DNA of 64,000 nt from Xestospongia muta (taxonomy: Eukaryota; Porifera; Demospongiae; Haplosclerida; Petrosiidae), in the NCBI GenBank assembly GCA_963693285.1, contig OY848925.1:64501-128500 (forward strand). Reading direction: 5' to 3'. Under the pieces are notes generated by a model, which saw nothing but the letters and a program-made list of their open reading frames with translations, was not told where the DNA came from and made no database searches. Both the position numbers and the translations under genes were made by a program. Shown in pieces: positions 1 to 11,500 of this stretch (positions are counted from its first letter, which is position 1; every line of letters begins with the position of its first letter).

Positions 1-60
1 TTTGTCCCTTGCTCTAGAGGATATAATTGTATATTACTTTAATTACAAATACACCCAATT

Positions 61-1792
61 TACAACTGTCGAATGTACCACTCTCAAATGATATACTACC
101 AACAACTACAATTTATGACCTTGTATAAAGTACTAATGAACTTACACCATCAATGTAGAGATAGATGAATGTGTCTTGAGGTAGCGACTTCAAACCTAAA
201 GCCCTCAATGTAGAGATAGATGAATGTGTCTTGAGGCAGGAACCTCCAACTAAAGATGTAGAAAAAAAGATGAGAAAAAATTATAGGAAATAGTATATAA
301 TAAAAATCATAAAATATAGCATACATTATTGTTACCTATGAACTTATGACAAAACTAGATTCTGGACTCCAATTATGCTATAAAAAGAAACAAAAATAAG
401 AAATAATAATGTGTTATAAAGTCATAAGTTAATATAATATACATTACTTACTTGCACCCTCAGAAAAAGAGATTTTGCACCCTCAGAAAGAGAGATGTTG
501 TACCCTCAGAAGGAGAGATGTTGTACCCTCAGAAGGAGAGATGTTGCAACCTCAGAAGGAGAGATGTTGCACCCTCAGAATTAGAGATGTTGCAACCTCA
601 GAAGGAGAGATGAATAAGTGTCTTGAAGCCGCGACCTCTAACCTAAAGATCTGTAGAAAAAAATGAGAAAGAAGAAAAAAATATGAAATAGTATATTAAA
701 AAAATTATAAAATGTAGCATACATTATTGTTACCTCTGAACTTACGACAAAAACTGTTGTACCCTCAGAAGGAGAGATGTTGTACCCTCAGAAGGAGAGA
801 TGTTGTACCCTCAGAAGGAGAGATGTTGCAACCTCAGAAAGAGAGATATTGAAACCTCAGAAGGAGGGATGTTGCATCCTCAAAAAAAGAGATGTTGTAC
901 CCTCAGAAGGAGAGATGAATAAGTGTCTTGAAGCAGTGACCTCTAACCTAAAGATCTGTAGAAAAAAATAAGAAGAAAAAATATGAAATAGTATATAAAA
1001 AAATTATAAAATATAGCATACATTATTGTTACCTCTGAACTTACGAGTGTTGTACCCTCAGAAGGAGAGATGTTGCACCCTCAGAAGAAGAGATGTTGTA
1101 CCCTCAGAAGGAGAAATGTTGTAACCTCAGAAGGAGAGATATTGAAACCTCAGAAAAAGAGATGTTGCACCCTCAAAAAGAGAGATGTTGTACGCTCAGA
1201 AGGAGAGATGAATAAGTGTCTTGAAGCAACAACCTCTAACCTAAAGATCTGTAGAAGAAAATGAGAAAGAACAAAAAAATATGAAATAGTATATAAAAAA
1301 TTATAAAATATAGCATACATTATTGTTACCTCTGAACTTACGACAACAACTGTTGTACCCTCAGAAAGAGAGATGTTGCGCCCTCAGAAGGAGAGTTGTT
1401 GTACCCTCAGAAGGAGAGATGTTGTACCCTCAGAAGGAGAGATGTTGCAACCTCAGAAGGAGAGATATTGAAACCTCAGAAGAAGAGATGTTGTACCCTC
1501 AAAAAAAGAGATGTTGCACCCTCAGAAGGAGAGATGTTGCACCCTCAGAAGGAGAGATGAATAAGTGTCTTGAAGTAGCAACCTCTAACATAAGATCTGT
1601 TGAAAAAATAAGAAGAAAAAATATGAAATAGTATAAAATATAGCATACATTATTGTTACCTCTGAACTTACGACAACATTCCAATGATGCTATATATAAA
1701 AAAATAGAGAAAAATTATGTAATATAGGCTAACATTACATTACAATAATATTGACAGTATATCATTTGAGAGTGGTACATTCGACAGTTGTA
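61..1792. mobile_element. Non-autonomous TIR element with internal minisatellite
   Basis: A 36-bp sequence at 62-97 returns as a perfect reverse complement at 1756-1791. The outermost bases on each side are TA, so the element reads as TA-CAACTG...CAGTTG-TA, which fits a TA target-site duplication of the Tc1/mariner/pogo type. The interior codes for no transposase. It is filled by degenerate 290-350 bp blocks and a 23-bp minisatellite. The short open frames inside are only the repeat read as codons. The inverted repeats are seen directly; the superfamily is inferred from TA and terminal bases alone. Confidence 0.75.
466..1560. repeat. 23-bp minisatellite in higher-order blocks
   Basis: Roughly thirty copies of a 23-bp unit (consensus TTGTACCCTCAGAAGGAGAG plus ATG) lie head to tail without spacers. 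They are grouped in four blocks, each closed by a shared tail containing TGAATAAGTGTCTTGAAGC and ending near ACATTATTGTTACCTCTGAA. The tails begin near 611, 916, 1209 and 1558, so the higher-order period is about 290-350 bp and varies with the number of 23-mers. Two more degenerate tail copies lie near 163 and 211. Absence of spacers excludes a CRISPR array. Confidence 0.9.
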
Positions 1793-2233
1793 TATTTAGC
1801 AGTATCACACAACATAAAATTACCAAAGTATTTTTACAGTCTTATTAACAAATATGAAATTTACACTTTATGAAGTCTTTAACCTGTATGTGTGCGTACG
1901 TGACTCAAAAGATAAAACAAACACAATGTTATGTTATACAGTGTTATTTCAATTTTCCTAACAGCATAAACTATATGTACCTTTAGTAATCATTACACAA
2001 ATATAACAAAATGTCCAGATTGTTTCACTACTTAGCACTGACACAAAGCAAAACTGCCCATAGAATAAGAAATCACATCATCACTGACTATTATTGAGTG
2101 TGTTTCTACATTATGTTACCATGTTATATCTGATAGCAGCACTCATAACACCAAAGACTCTGGAAGTGATCTGGTATCTATTATATTGTATAAAGCTGCT
2201 TATAACTAATCAATATTTGGTAACCTTTCATTG
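1793..2233. other. Intergenic, nothing recognised
   Basis: AT-rich stretch between the TIR element and the 3' end of the next minus-strand gene. I see no splice-flanked coding segment, RNA gene or repeat here; part is probably the 3' UTR of that gene. Confidence 0.4.
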
Positions 2234-4277
2234 TTATCCAACAGATAGGATGAGCATATAATTCTATAAAGAAAGAGATAACACAACAAAAATGAGTTGA
2301 CAAGAGTCTTACCTGTAAATCATTCGCTTTATTGAAAGCTCTTGTTACTATCAGTCTGCACTTAAATACTTCTTGATTAATACACAAATTAATACAGAAT
2401 TTATATTTATACCTTTTTTATATTAAGGTAATAGGAGACACAGTTATGTAATAAAGTACTGCTATAAAACACGACCCTACTCTTACTGACAAATAAAGAG
2501 TACACATCATGTTTGACTAACCTCTCATCTGTAGTCATACTGTAGTCTGAGATATATATTGACAAAGAATTGAACATTATTAAATAGAATGGATTCTTAC
2601 AAATATATTTAGACGTCAGGCTGTTCCTACTGACACAGACAATTTGGCTAACCAGTTTTACAAACTCATTACAAACCTGATACAGTGAGAAAAAACAAGA
2701 TTAAATTAATATAAAACAGTCTCACATATTCTTCATTATCCAGGAATTGGGATATAAACCTAACTATAATTATGGTCTACTCCATTAATACCTATAAACC
2801 AAAAACAAATCAATCTTGTAAGGTAAAATGAGAGACCTTAATCCTTCTTTGATTTAATGTTATTTCTTTTGTTGTTCTCTTCTAACAGTTGCTTCAATTC
2901 TTTAGTTCCATATTACAAGCAGATTGTCATTTATAAAGATAATACAATATTTAAGAGCAGTAATATTAATGTCACTTAAGAAGTTAGCAATACATGTACT
3001 TCTCAATAGAGTAATTGTTTGTGGTCAGAAATATTAAAGTCAGTAAAAAAACTAAACAAATTGATTATTTTACATGTACATGTGGTAGTAAAACTAGGGC
3101 ATTTTTAAAAAATTAATGCAATATTTAACATGCACATATAAGAGAAAATGCTGACATTTATTTTTATAAACACAAGTGGCACGTCAAAGAAAAGACAGGT
3201 GGATTATAGTACATACCTGATCACTATAAAATTGGTGGGTACACCACTGCATTATGATATCATTCAATATTGGTTGAACTATTTGTCTGGCTTGGATTTC
3301 CAGACAACATAGAAAAACTGATTCACATAGTTAGGTGGACTGTGGCAGAAAATGGTTGCTATAACATAATGGCTCTTTCACATGTCTATGCAGATTTTAT
3401 AACACTTTAACGTTGATTACTTATGTAATGAAATGGGATTAGATGGTAATGTTGTGATGGAACTTGTACACGTAATTGTTGGAAAAAACTATACTGCTTC
3501 TTGTGAAGACAAAAGGACAAATTTAAAAAATGTCCTTTTAACATAATAGAACAAAACATGCACATGAGAAGTGTTGATCATAATGATCAATTCCAACAAT
3601 ACTATTGTCTCTGACTAAGAAATGAAGATGTATATCAGTGTGTTGTAAATATCTAGTAGATTTTGCTATAGCAAATGCGTATATTATATTACAATACATA
3701 CCTTCAGAAAGAACTGCTATGTCTTTCCTCAAAGTTAGGACAAAGTTATCGGCAATTAAAACAGTTACAAGTCTCATTGCTTTCTTTTTTCAGTCCCTCA
3801 ACTTCATTATCAAGTAATGCCACACTATCAGATGAAGGAACATGAAGTAAATATAACCTGTGTTACAATAAAAGAAGACAGTTTACATACACCTACTGGA
3901 GATGTTAGAAATGCAAAAAGTATTTATACCAGGCCACACTTGGAAGATAGAAAGAGATTGATTCCTACTTTATCATAAGACAAATAGTAAATTTGCTTTA
4001 CAACCTTATAAACATCATTTGAACGTTATCTTAGTTTATCATCATTAAAACAAGCTATAATATAGCAAATATGATCAACATCTACTAACACATACTTGTT
4101 ATATACATAAATATACAACAACGAAAGTATATTTACATACTAATGCTTGTACGCTAAAGGTGTCACAACACGCTTACAAAACTCACTCATTTACCTTAAA
4201 ACTGTTTGCAAAGATAGCAGGAACACTTCTAAACCCTCGTTGAGTAGTTTCACTGGCTGCTGTAGCGCGTTAGAAGA
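2234..4277 (-). CDS. Unidentified multi-exon protein, 5' end not found
   Basis: Seven minus-strand segments with GT/AG borders join in one phase: 4195-4277, 3769-3857, 3217-3317, 2601-2676, a 25-bp micro-exon 2522-2546, 2313-2412 and 2234-2263 with stop TAA. They give 504 nt, so 167 residues plus a missing N-terminus. A further tiny exon near 3702-3716 is possible. The protein is helical and leucine-rich, with LLNEGLEVFLLSLQTVLR, LLDNEVEGLKKE, QIVQPILNDIIMQWC and FVKLVSQIVCVSRNSL. I do not recognise a family. The consistent phase across seven introns argues for a real gene, although individual borders, especially the acceptor of 3217-3317, are weak. The first coding exon may be the candidate at 6302-6421, about 2 kb upstream, which would place the piggyBac-like relic inside an intron. 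Confidence 0.5.
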
Positions 4278-4356
4278 CTAAACAACTAGTGAAATACAAA
4301 ACACGTTACTTCCTCTTACGCCTCAAGTACAATATTACGCGCAATGCGCAATTCCG

Positions 4357-4766
4357 TTAATTAATAAAGGTTGATGTTTGAACTATAGTTGATTGAATTA
4401 GAGGAAGTATTAATGATTGAGATGTTTGTATAGTAGAGGATAGTGATGTACAATTGTTTGGTTGCTGTGATGTATGGTTGCAAACTGAGATAGATGGATG
4501 TAAGATAGAGCTATGGTATGGATTTTCTAAAAAATAAGAAAAAAAGTTACTATACTGGTAGATACTAACCACAAATATCACTTTGTTGTTGATATGAATA
4601 AATAACCTTCTTGATCATCCTCATTAATATCTTTCAAATAGCTGAAATCATCGTCACTTCCAGGTATAATTGGCTCTTAAGGATCATCTAGTTCAAGGAA
4701 ATAGTCGTCTCCATCGAGCTCATGGATTACATCCTCTGCTGTCAAAATCCTAGGTCTTTTTGCCAT
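4357..4766 (-). pseudogene. Decayed piggyBac-like transposase N-terminus
   Basis: The minus strand from 4766 reads MAKRPRILTAEDV, then HELDGDDYFLELDDP, an in-frame TAA at 4677-4679, then EPIIPGSDDDFSYLKDI and a second stop near 4578. An acidic N-terminus opening with a basic MAKR segment and LTAE is typical of piggyBac transposase-derived proteins in invertebrates; this family call rests on memory of that pattern. A Ser/Thr-rich open segment follows to 4357 in another frame after a possible 39-bp intron. No DDD catalytic region is present. It is therefore read as a truncated, interrupted relic. Confidence 0.4.
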
Positions 4767-6301
4767 GTTTATTTTACTATAAAGTAGATTGATGTTTATA
4801 TTCTACCATTTTTAATTTATTTTTTTCTTTTACAATATTCACACTTATTACTTATCATATAATTAAAATTCTCACCTGAATTGAAGTGAAAACTTTGAGG
4901 TCAAAAACGAGCCAAATGTCTATAGAACCACTTGAAAAAACACTTATCAGATGATGTGTGGTCACTTAAGAAAACTATAATCTACTTAAATGATCTCCAG
5001 GATGTTATTTAGTAGCTGCAAACAAGTAAGTAACTTCATAATAAATAGAGCATACAGAATTCGTTGCATTCAAATACTTTGCTTGCTAGTCTGCAAAAAA
5101 ACTAAAAAGATCTATTATTTTACATGTACATAATATATACAGGTAGAATAAGAGGTTAGGGGTACATTTATGTCATCTATTTGCGAGTACAGACAATGAG
5201 TACTCTAATATAATCAAATCTACTTTACATTCAAGGTGGATCAGACTAAAATGAGAAGGTAACTTGTATCCTAACCATGTCATCATAAACTATGTCACCA
5301 TAGTAACATGGTAAGCCATTCTATACATATACATGACATGTATCTATTGGTATTTGTATATACATATAGCTAACTTACAAAACGTATATTAGACTAATAA
5401 AGAAACTGTTACAGAATTATTACAAACACAGATTCCTCTATCATGTGCTGATGCAATAAGATTTATAAAACTAGTGAATACTCTATTAAATCATCTATAC
5501 TGAATCATATCTACAATGCATACACAATTCTTGTTATTACATGAGGTCAAAGCCAATCTGGCTACATGATATACAAGATCAAACTATATTGCATTGTAAA
5601 TATACATAACAGACCACCTCTGCTCCTCCTAAGGTGTGTCCAATATTGTAAAATATACTAGATAGGCTTGAATACCAGACAATCAATTGTGTTGATATAA
5701 CATTTGATATTCTTAAGAAAAGTGAGTGAAACTGCTGAGGATAATTTGAAGATTAGAATCACAGAACTGACATACAATATTCTTTTATAATGGACACACA
5801 GTATGTTACTACAATATTGAACAATGCAGCTAATTTTACTAATAATAGTTTTACATTTTCAAACCTACTTAGTGTAAGATATTGGCTACACAAGATTATT
5901 ACATTGACTGTATAAATGAGAATGACGTTCTTCTCAAAATGAGGTTGAGATAAGAAAAGAGGTGAATACAGTTTGTAGCTAACACTAGATAATCTGCTTC
6001 GTTATAGATAACACTAAACCTTAATCAATAAACCATAAAACTTAACATATTTACAGAAACTTCAACTTTCCAGTTTGGTCTCATCATAATTTCAATTCTC
6101 AGCATTAGTCTTTAATTGACTTTAATAGCTGCACGTCTATGCAATGGCTGATATAATTTACATATTATTCTAACACTTGTAAACCACAACATTCCAATGG
6201 TAATATGATCACTACCTTAAGCCAGCCTCTATCCTGTACAGACAATTGTTATTTAATAATAAATGTAAAAAAGCGTTTCATTATTTTGTAACTATGAAGT
6301 A
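4767..6301. other. Long non-coding stretch, little recognised
   Basis: AT-rich and rich in stops on both strands. A 44-bp segment on the minus strand ending in CAATTCAG before GTGAGA (about 4876-4919) could be an untranslated leader exon of the piggyBac-like relic. Nothing else with exon character, no RNA gene and no clear repeat was seen. Confidence 0.4.
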
Positions 6302-6421
6302 CTAACAACAAATATCACTGAAATATTGAATAATTTTATTAGCTTCTGTAGCAGAGATACTGCTTTGTTGGAAAACATCCTTCTCAAAATCCAACCTCAC
6401 ATCAATATAAATCTCTGCCAT
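6302..6421 (-). CDS. Candidate first coding exon, unknown gene
   Basis: A 39-codon open frame starts with ATG at 6421 and reads MAEIYIDVRLDFEKDVFQQ, then SSISATEANKIIQYFSDIC, with TAG at 6302. Its amino-acid composition looks coding rather than random. Possible donors are GTGAGG after residue 7 (phase 0) or GTTAGT near the end (phase 1). The phase-0 donor would connect in frame with the exon at 4195-4277 of the unidentified gene. The link is unproven. Confidence 0.25.
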   Translation of the reverse strand: MAEIYIDVRLDFEKDVFQQSSISATEANKIIQYFSDICC

Positions 6422-6626
6422 TTTGACTCAAACCATGGTATCTTATTAAAATTTGAGATGTAGATCGTGCGTGACATCAAATCACTTGAAATTTGACATT
6501 AAACCACAGCTCAATATATTATATAAAGAATGTATCAATAATACAACATTATGTGTTTATATGTACACTGAATGTGTGGACAAACATGAATATCAACTTT
6601 ATTTTAACATTAATGTTGAAATATTG

Positions 6627-8369
6627 TTATTCCTTGTGATGAATTTGAGAATAAGCCACCTTCATTTTTGTTTTAGCAAAGTTAGTATAAGGATTAATGG
6701 AAGAATGGGCAGATTCTCTGCTGGCAGCACTGGAGTGGGAACTAGAACGTTGTTGCCAATGAGAATGGCTATAACTCATCATGGTAGGTTTACCATGTTG
6801 TTTGTAGATCAATTGACTCTCTAAACCTTGTAAAGACTCATCTAATGTTTCAATAATATATTTTGCATGTGGCAAAGCAAATGCAACACTTTTCTTAACT
6901 CGAGTCTTACATCGATGAAGTAAATCTCGTGCACTTTGCATATCTCCTCGATCTGCCAACTTGCTAGCATTAGCTAATGAATCAGCTACTTCACAACGCA
7001 CTATATGTAACTCAATATCTTCAGTCATATTTGAAGCTGGAATAGGCTCAGATATACCTTGAGTGACAACAACAACTCCAAAACTAGAAGAGCTTTTTGG
7101 TAAACAATTTAAAACATCAAAGTACTTCAGTTCACACATCAGTAACACCACCTCAGTCTTCTCCTTCTCAACAAGATGTCTACCTAAACTAACTTGAAGT
7201 GGAATACATTTTTCTTCTTCACTATAACATGGACAATTTCAATTAATACTCATCATTTAAATTTTAGACTTACCAGTAGATGTCAGGTATAGTAATTTTA
7301 AATGATTTATTAGGTTCCAAACATGACATCTGGAACATTGTGTTGGGTTGTTTTAAACAACAATTAGAATTTCCAGCAGTTAATGTTATCACCATATTCT
7401 ATATGCAAAGATAATACTAATCATTAATATCATCAATCAGACATTACTTGAGCAGCAACACTCAATAGTCCACCCAAACAGTCACAAAAACTATCTGGAA
7501 TCGAGTCTTTGTGTTCAACATAATAAAACAAGCCTTTTCCTGCATCAGCAACATTATGTAACATATCAGGATCATGGTCGTCACCAAATCCTAGTGTAAA
7601 CACACACACTTGACGACCAATCTGTTCCAACATTGATCTATAATAAAAATTAATAAAAAAGTGTTTGAATGTTTTATGATATACTTTGTTGCTTTAGATA
7701 ATGCAGATGGATCCTTTATACCATAGTTAGCTCTACCATCAGTAAATAAAACCACAGATTCTACTAAAGTAGTTTCTTTTGTTTCATAGAGAACCTAAAT
7801 TATTATAATAAAGGAAGAGTTGACAAAATGAAATACCTGAAGAGCAGCAAGAAGTCCAGCACTTAAATTAGTATGGCCTCTTTCACGAATAGTTTCAATA
7901 GCTCTGTCTGCTCTAAGTTTACCTGCACTTGTCATACTAGTAAGAGGAAGTACCACTTCCACCTATCCAAGGAAAACACATTAGGACTATTTTAGTAAAT
8001 ATTCTTTATACCTCATGATCAAAAGTGATGATTGCTAACTTGTCTTCACCACGTAATTGTTGTACCATGAATTTTAAACTCTCCTTCACTAAGGGTAATT
8101 TATCCTTCATACTTGCACTGCAGTTAATAAATGATTAATAATAATAACGATATACACATAATATACCTTCTATCAATGGTAGCAACTAATGTGACAGGTG
8201 CACGTCGATCTTCATTAAGTTCCGAAGTAGCTTTTATCTTTACTAAGAGTGTACAATCCATTTGATATTGACTTGGTATCTGCTCATATTGACATAATAC
8301 TTGTAATGATAATGCATCATTACTAGCAGCAGCAGTTGCTCCAGATTTCTTTTGATCTCCACCACCCAT
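6627..8369 (-). CDS. von Willebrand A domain protein (Vwaint-type C-terminus)
   Basis: Seven exons (8167-8369, 8012-8117, 7837-7962, 7685-7794, 7448-7637, 7274-7398, 6627-7221) sum to 1455 nt, a 484-residue protein. The vWA domain spans about residues 45-240 and has a MIDAS site: DRSASM (DxSxS), a Thr in GHTNLSAGL, and FTDGRAN, so it should bind a divalent metal. The second half, with a cysteine-rich segment and a helical stretch including LANASKLADRGDMQSARDLL, resembles the vWA-interacting (Vwaint) region of WAV3-type proteins. No RING finger or signal peptide is visible, so it is probably intracellular; substrate unknown. The tail is Ser/His-rich. It is transcribed away from RALGAPA, 183 bp between the two start codons. 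Confidence 0.8.
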
Positions 8370-8552
8370 AGTTCCTTTATGACTACTAGATTTTAGCTAC
8401 GATTTTTATTCTATCCTTGGAGAATGAAGTCAGCATTTGCAATCTCAGCTTTTGCAATGTCATTATGACGACATTGTTGTCGGGCATTAATTGGATCTAT
8501 GGTCTACCTCACATGTCCATCTACAGCCAATACCTTGTGAATATAACAAGAT
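8370..8552. promoter_or_regulatory. Divergent promoter, vWA gene / RALGAPA
   Basis: Only 183 bp separate the two opposed start codons, so both promoters and 5' leaders must lie here. It holds the symmetrical stretch TTATGACGACATTGTTGTCG and no TATA box. Confidence 0.55.
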
Positions 8553-11500
8553 ATGAACTTGGGACGTCGTAAGACTGGTTCAGAGCATATATCTCATATT
8601 AAGAGGTTTCTTAATCATGCCAATGATCCATTGAGAAGATTAAAAGCTCTAAGGACTGGATTAGGTATTCAACTATCACTCAACAATAATATCTGATCAT
8701 TCTTTAGACAAAGTGTCTATTGCTGATGCTAAACAAATACTAACAGACTATTCTTCTCCAGCATTTCATGTCTTTTATATGTCATTCTCGTCTATGGAGA
8801 ATGCCATTAGAGAGAGAGGTATAGTTCAATAGCATTTTTGTAATGTCCTTTCTTTGTTTATTAGCATCACGAGGACGTACTATCAGTGATCAGCTTCGAG
8901 AACTAATGGAGGTCATTTTACCATCATTAGAGGTATTTTATAATGAGATCTTTGCATACATAACAATATTTTTAGCGTTTATTAACATTGCTTCCAGAAT
9001 TAGTTCAAAATAAATGGCAGTATAATTCAATATGTAAGTTACATCATATGATGTCATTATGATGTCATTGTCCATCATAGGTTTAGTTGTTCGTAAATTG
9101 CTTCATCCAGAAAATACATTTGAGGTATTTAATATTGTTTGTTATTAATAATAACAATTTAATTTATTTTAGCTACGTCAATTTGGTATTAAATTACTTG
9201 TATTGTGGTTACAAGCATTACAAGATAATGCTGGAGATGCATGTATTGAATTATTTGCAGCTGCTATACCTCATTTTCCACCAAAGAAGACTCCATTAGG
9301 TTTACCTGATGAAACATCTTTGACTACATCAGCACCTTCATCACACTCTTTATGTGAACGCTATGGCCCATATTCCACTGGAGACTCAACTCCTGAAACT
9401 GGAGCAGGTCGCCATGGTAACTGTCCTATTATATTATTAATAAATATAGTTATATTATTACATAGAATGGGTCTCTACTCAGCCTATAGCCCCTCTAAAT
9501 AGTGTCACACCCAATGCTACAGACCCCACCCTCCAATTAATGGAATACTTGCTAACATCTTTGACACATGAAGTAAATCATTCTACATTTATTTTGTTGA
9601 CTAGATATACTTTTCAGGTCTGTCGACTGAAATGGACAGATCCTTCACAACACTTAAAAGGATTTTCATTTCTTTTCTTTCAATTTAAAATCTTTTATTT
9701 GGTCTGTCTTTATAAAAATTTTCGTTCTGCTGCTGGTCTCTATTCTCCACCTCCTCCAATTAGTAAGGATAATCAATTATTATGTCTAATCTCATTGTCT
9801 TTTAGAATTACCATCACAGCAAGGTGTAGCCACACCCCTTGACCCACCCACTAATACTAATCGTTCTACCCCTCGTGAGGGTGTATGGCAAAAACATCCC
9901 AGTAGTAAACATGTAGTTAGTGTTAGTGCTGTTATTAAGTTAGATTATGATACATCTCAACCTGTTTACCAAACAATTCGACATTTAGTACTCAAGTTTG
10001 TTCTCAAATGGATAATGCCAGGTTCAACTTAACTACAATGCTAAATGATTACATCATATTACAGGTTTCCATAGCAATCGTCCAGGCAGTATACGACCTA
10101 AACCGGCCAGTCCTAGTCCATTGTTATTACCTGGTGAACAATCTTTTACTCCAGACAGTACAGAATTAATGAGAGATATGTGGTTTGCATCAAGAGATAA
10201 CGTTAATCTCCTGTTTGAAATATGTCATCAGGTTAGTCCCATATATGATGTCATAATGATATCATCATGTTGTGGTTAGGCATTTAAAATGCCTCTCTCT
10301 CATCCTGGAGTTGTTAATAAATTAACAGAATTGTATTTATCGTGGGTTCAGGTACAAATAGATTATATAGGATTTCATTAATATAATATTTAGGACACAT
10401 CTAAGCCATTGTTTATGCAAAGTCCATTACTTATTACTACTTCTTTACCACAAGAGCTTATTGGAGCAGCCTCTAGTTTGGCTGTAATACCTTGGGAAGC
10501 TATTAATGGTTATAGTAATTTTGATGGGTTAGTATAATTCTTTATAATAAACTATAAACTTGTTTTTGTTAGTTCGGATGTACGTGCAGGTTTACAACCA
10601 GCTCTTAAAATGTTCATTTCTCACACAAGTCAACTATTTTGCCATGAAGCTAAAGATGAAGGACCAATATTAGATAACCAAATTGAGAGTGGGCGGAGGA
10701 TCTTACGACTCTATCAAGAAATAGCTCAACAGTGGATTTTAGATGGGGAAGGATGGCTTTTCTTACTAACAGTGTTACTGCAATTAACAAAGTCATTGCT
10801 TCAAGAGGTCACTGAAGAATCAACAAGTTTAGGAAGTAATTTAGCTGATATGCTACTTCAGGTAAATATAGTTTGGTTGATGTCACAAAGTCAATCTTAT
10901 TTAACAGACGTTATTGTTAAGCTATGTCCGAGCGTCAATGATAATGAATATACCTAAAGAATTTTGGAACGAACTACAAAATATTCTGTCATCTTTAACT
11001 CACTGGAAACAAGTTATTATACAATGGACGGTATATAAATATAATAATTATTAATAATATTTAACCCTCTGTGATTAGGATATAATGAGAAATATTACAC
11101 ATTGTCTAGCACGTGTTGTGTATCAAGTCGATGTAGATGACTTACCACTTCAACGTTTACAAGAAAACACTCGTCACAGATCAAGAACTCAAACATTAGT
11201 CAGTGAACAGGAATGGAAAAGAAAAAAGTCATTTACTAACATACGTCCACCTTTAACATCTCATAAAGGACGCTCAACTTCAAGTGTGCCTTCAGCAGTT
11301 CATCATAGTGGTTTATTAAAAGTTCATACTTTTGATGTACCTCCACATAACTTACCTATAGAAGATAAACGTCGTTCATCATCTCCTGGACCACATATTA
11401 CAACTACTACTAGTCCTGTATCTTTAAAGGCAAATTTTATACTCAAAGATGATGAGTCATCACAAGGTGAAGACATTGTTATTATTAACCCCATTGTAAC

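Noticed and set aside
466..1560. CRISPR-like array
   Set aside because: The 23-bp units abut with no unique spacers, there are no cas genes, and the context is an intron-rich animal genome.
475..1684. Open frames of about 60-100 codons with repeated PQKERCC and PSEGEM words
   Set aside because: They are the 23-bp satellite translated; all frames and both strands give similar repetitive peptides and there are no splice or promoter signs.
6453..6824. 123-codon plus-strand open frame
   Set aside because: It runs antisense to the last exon of the vWA gene and shows no domain or splice context.
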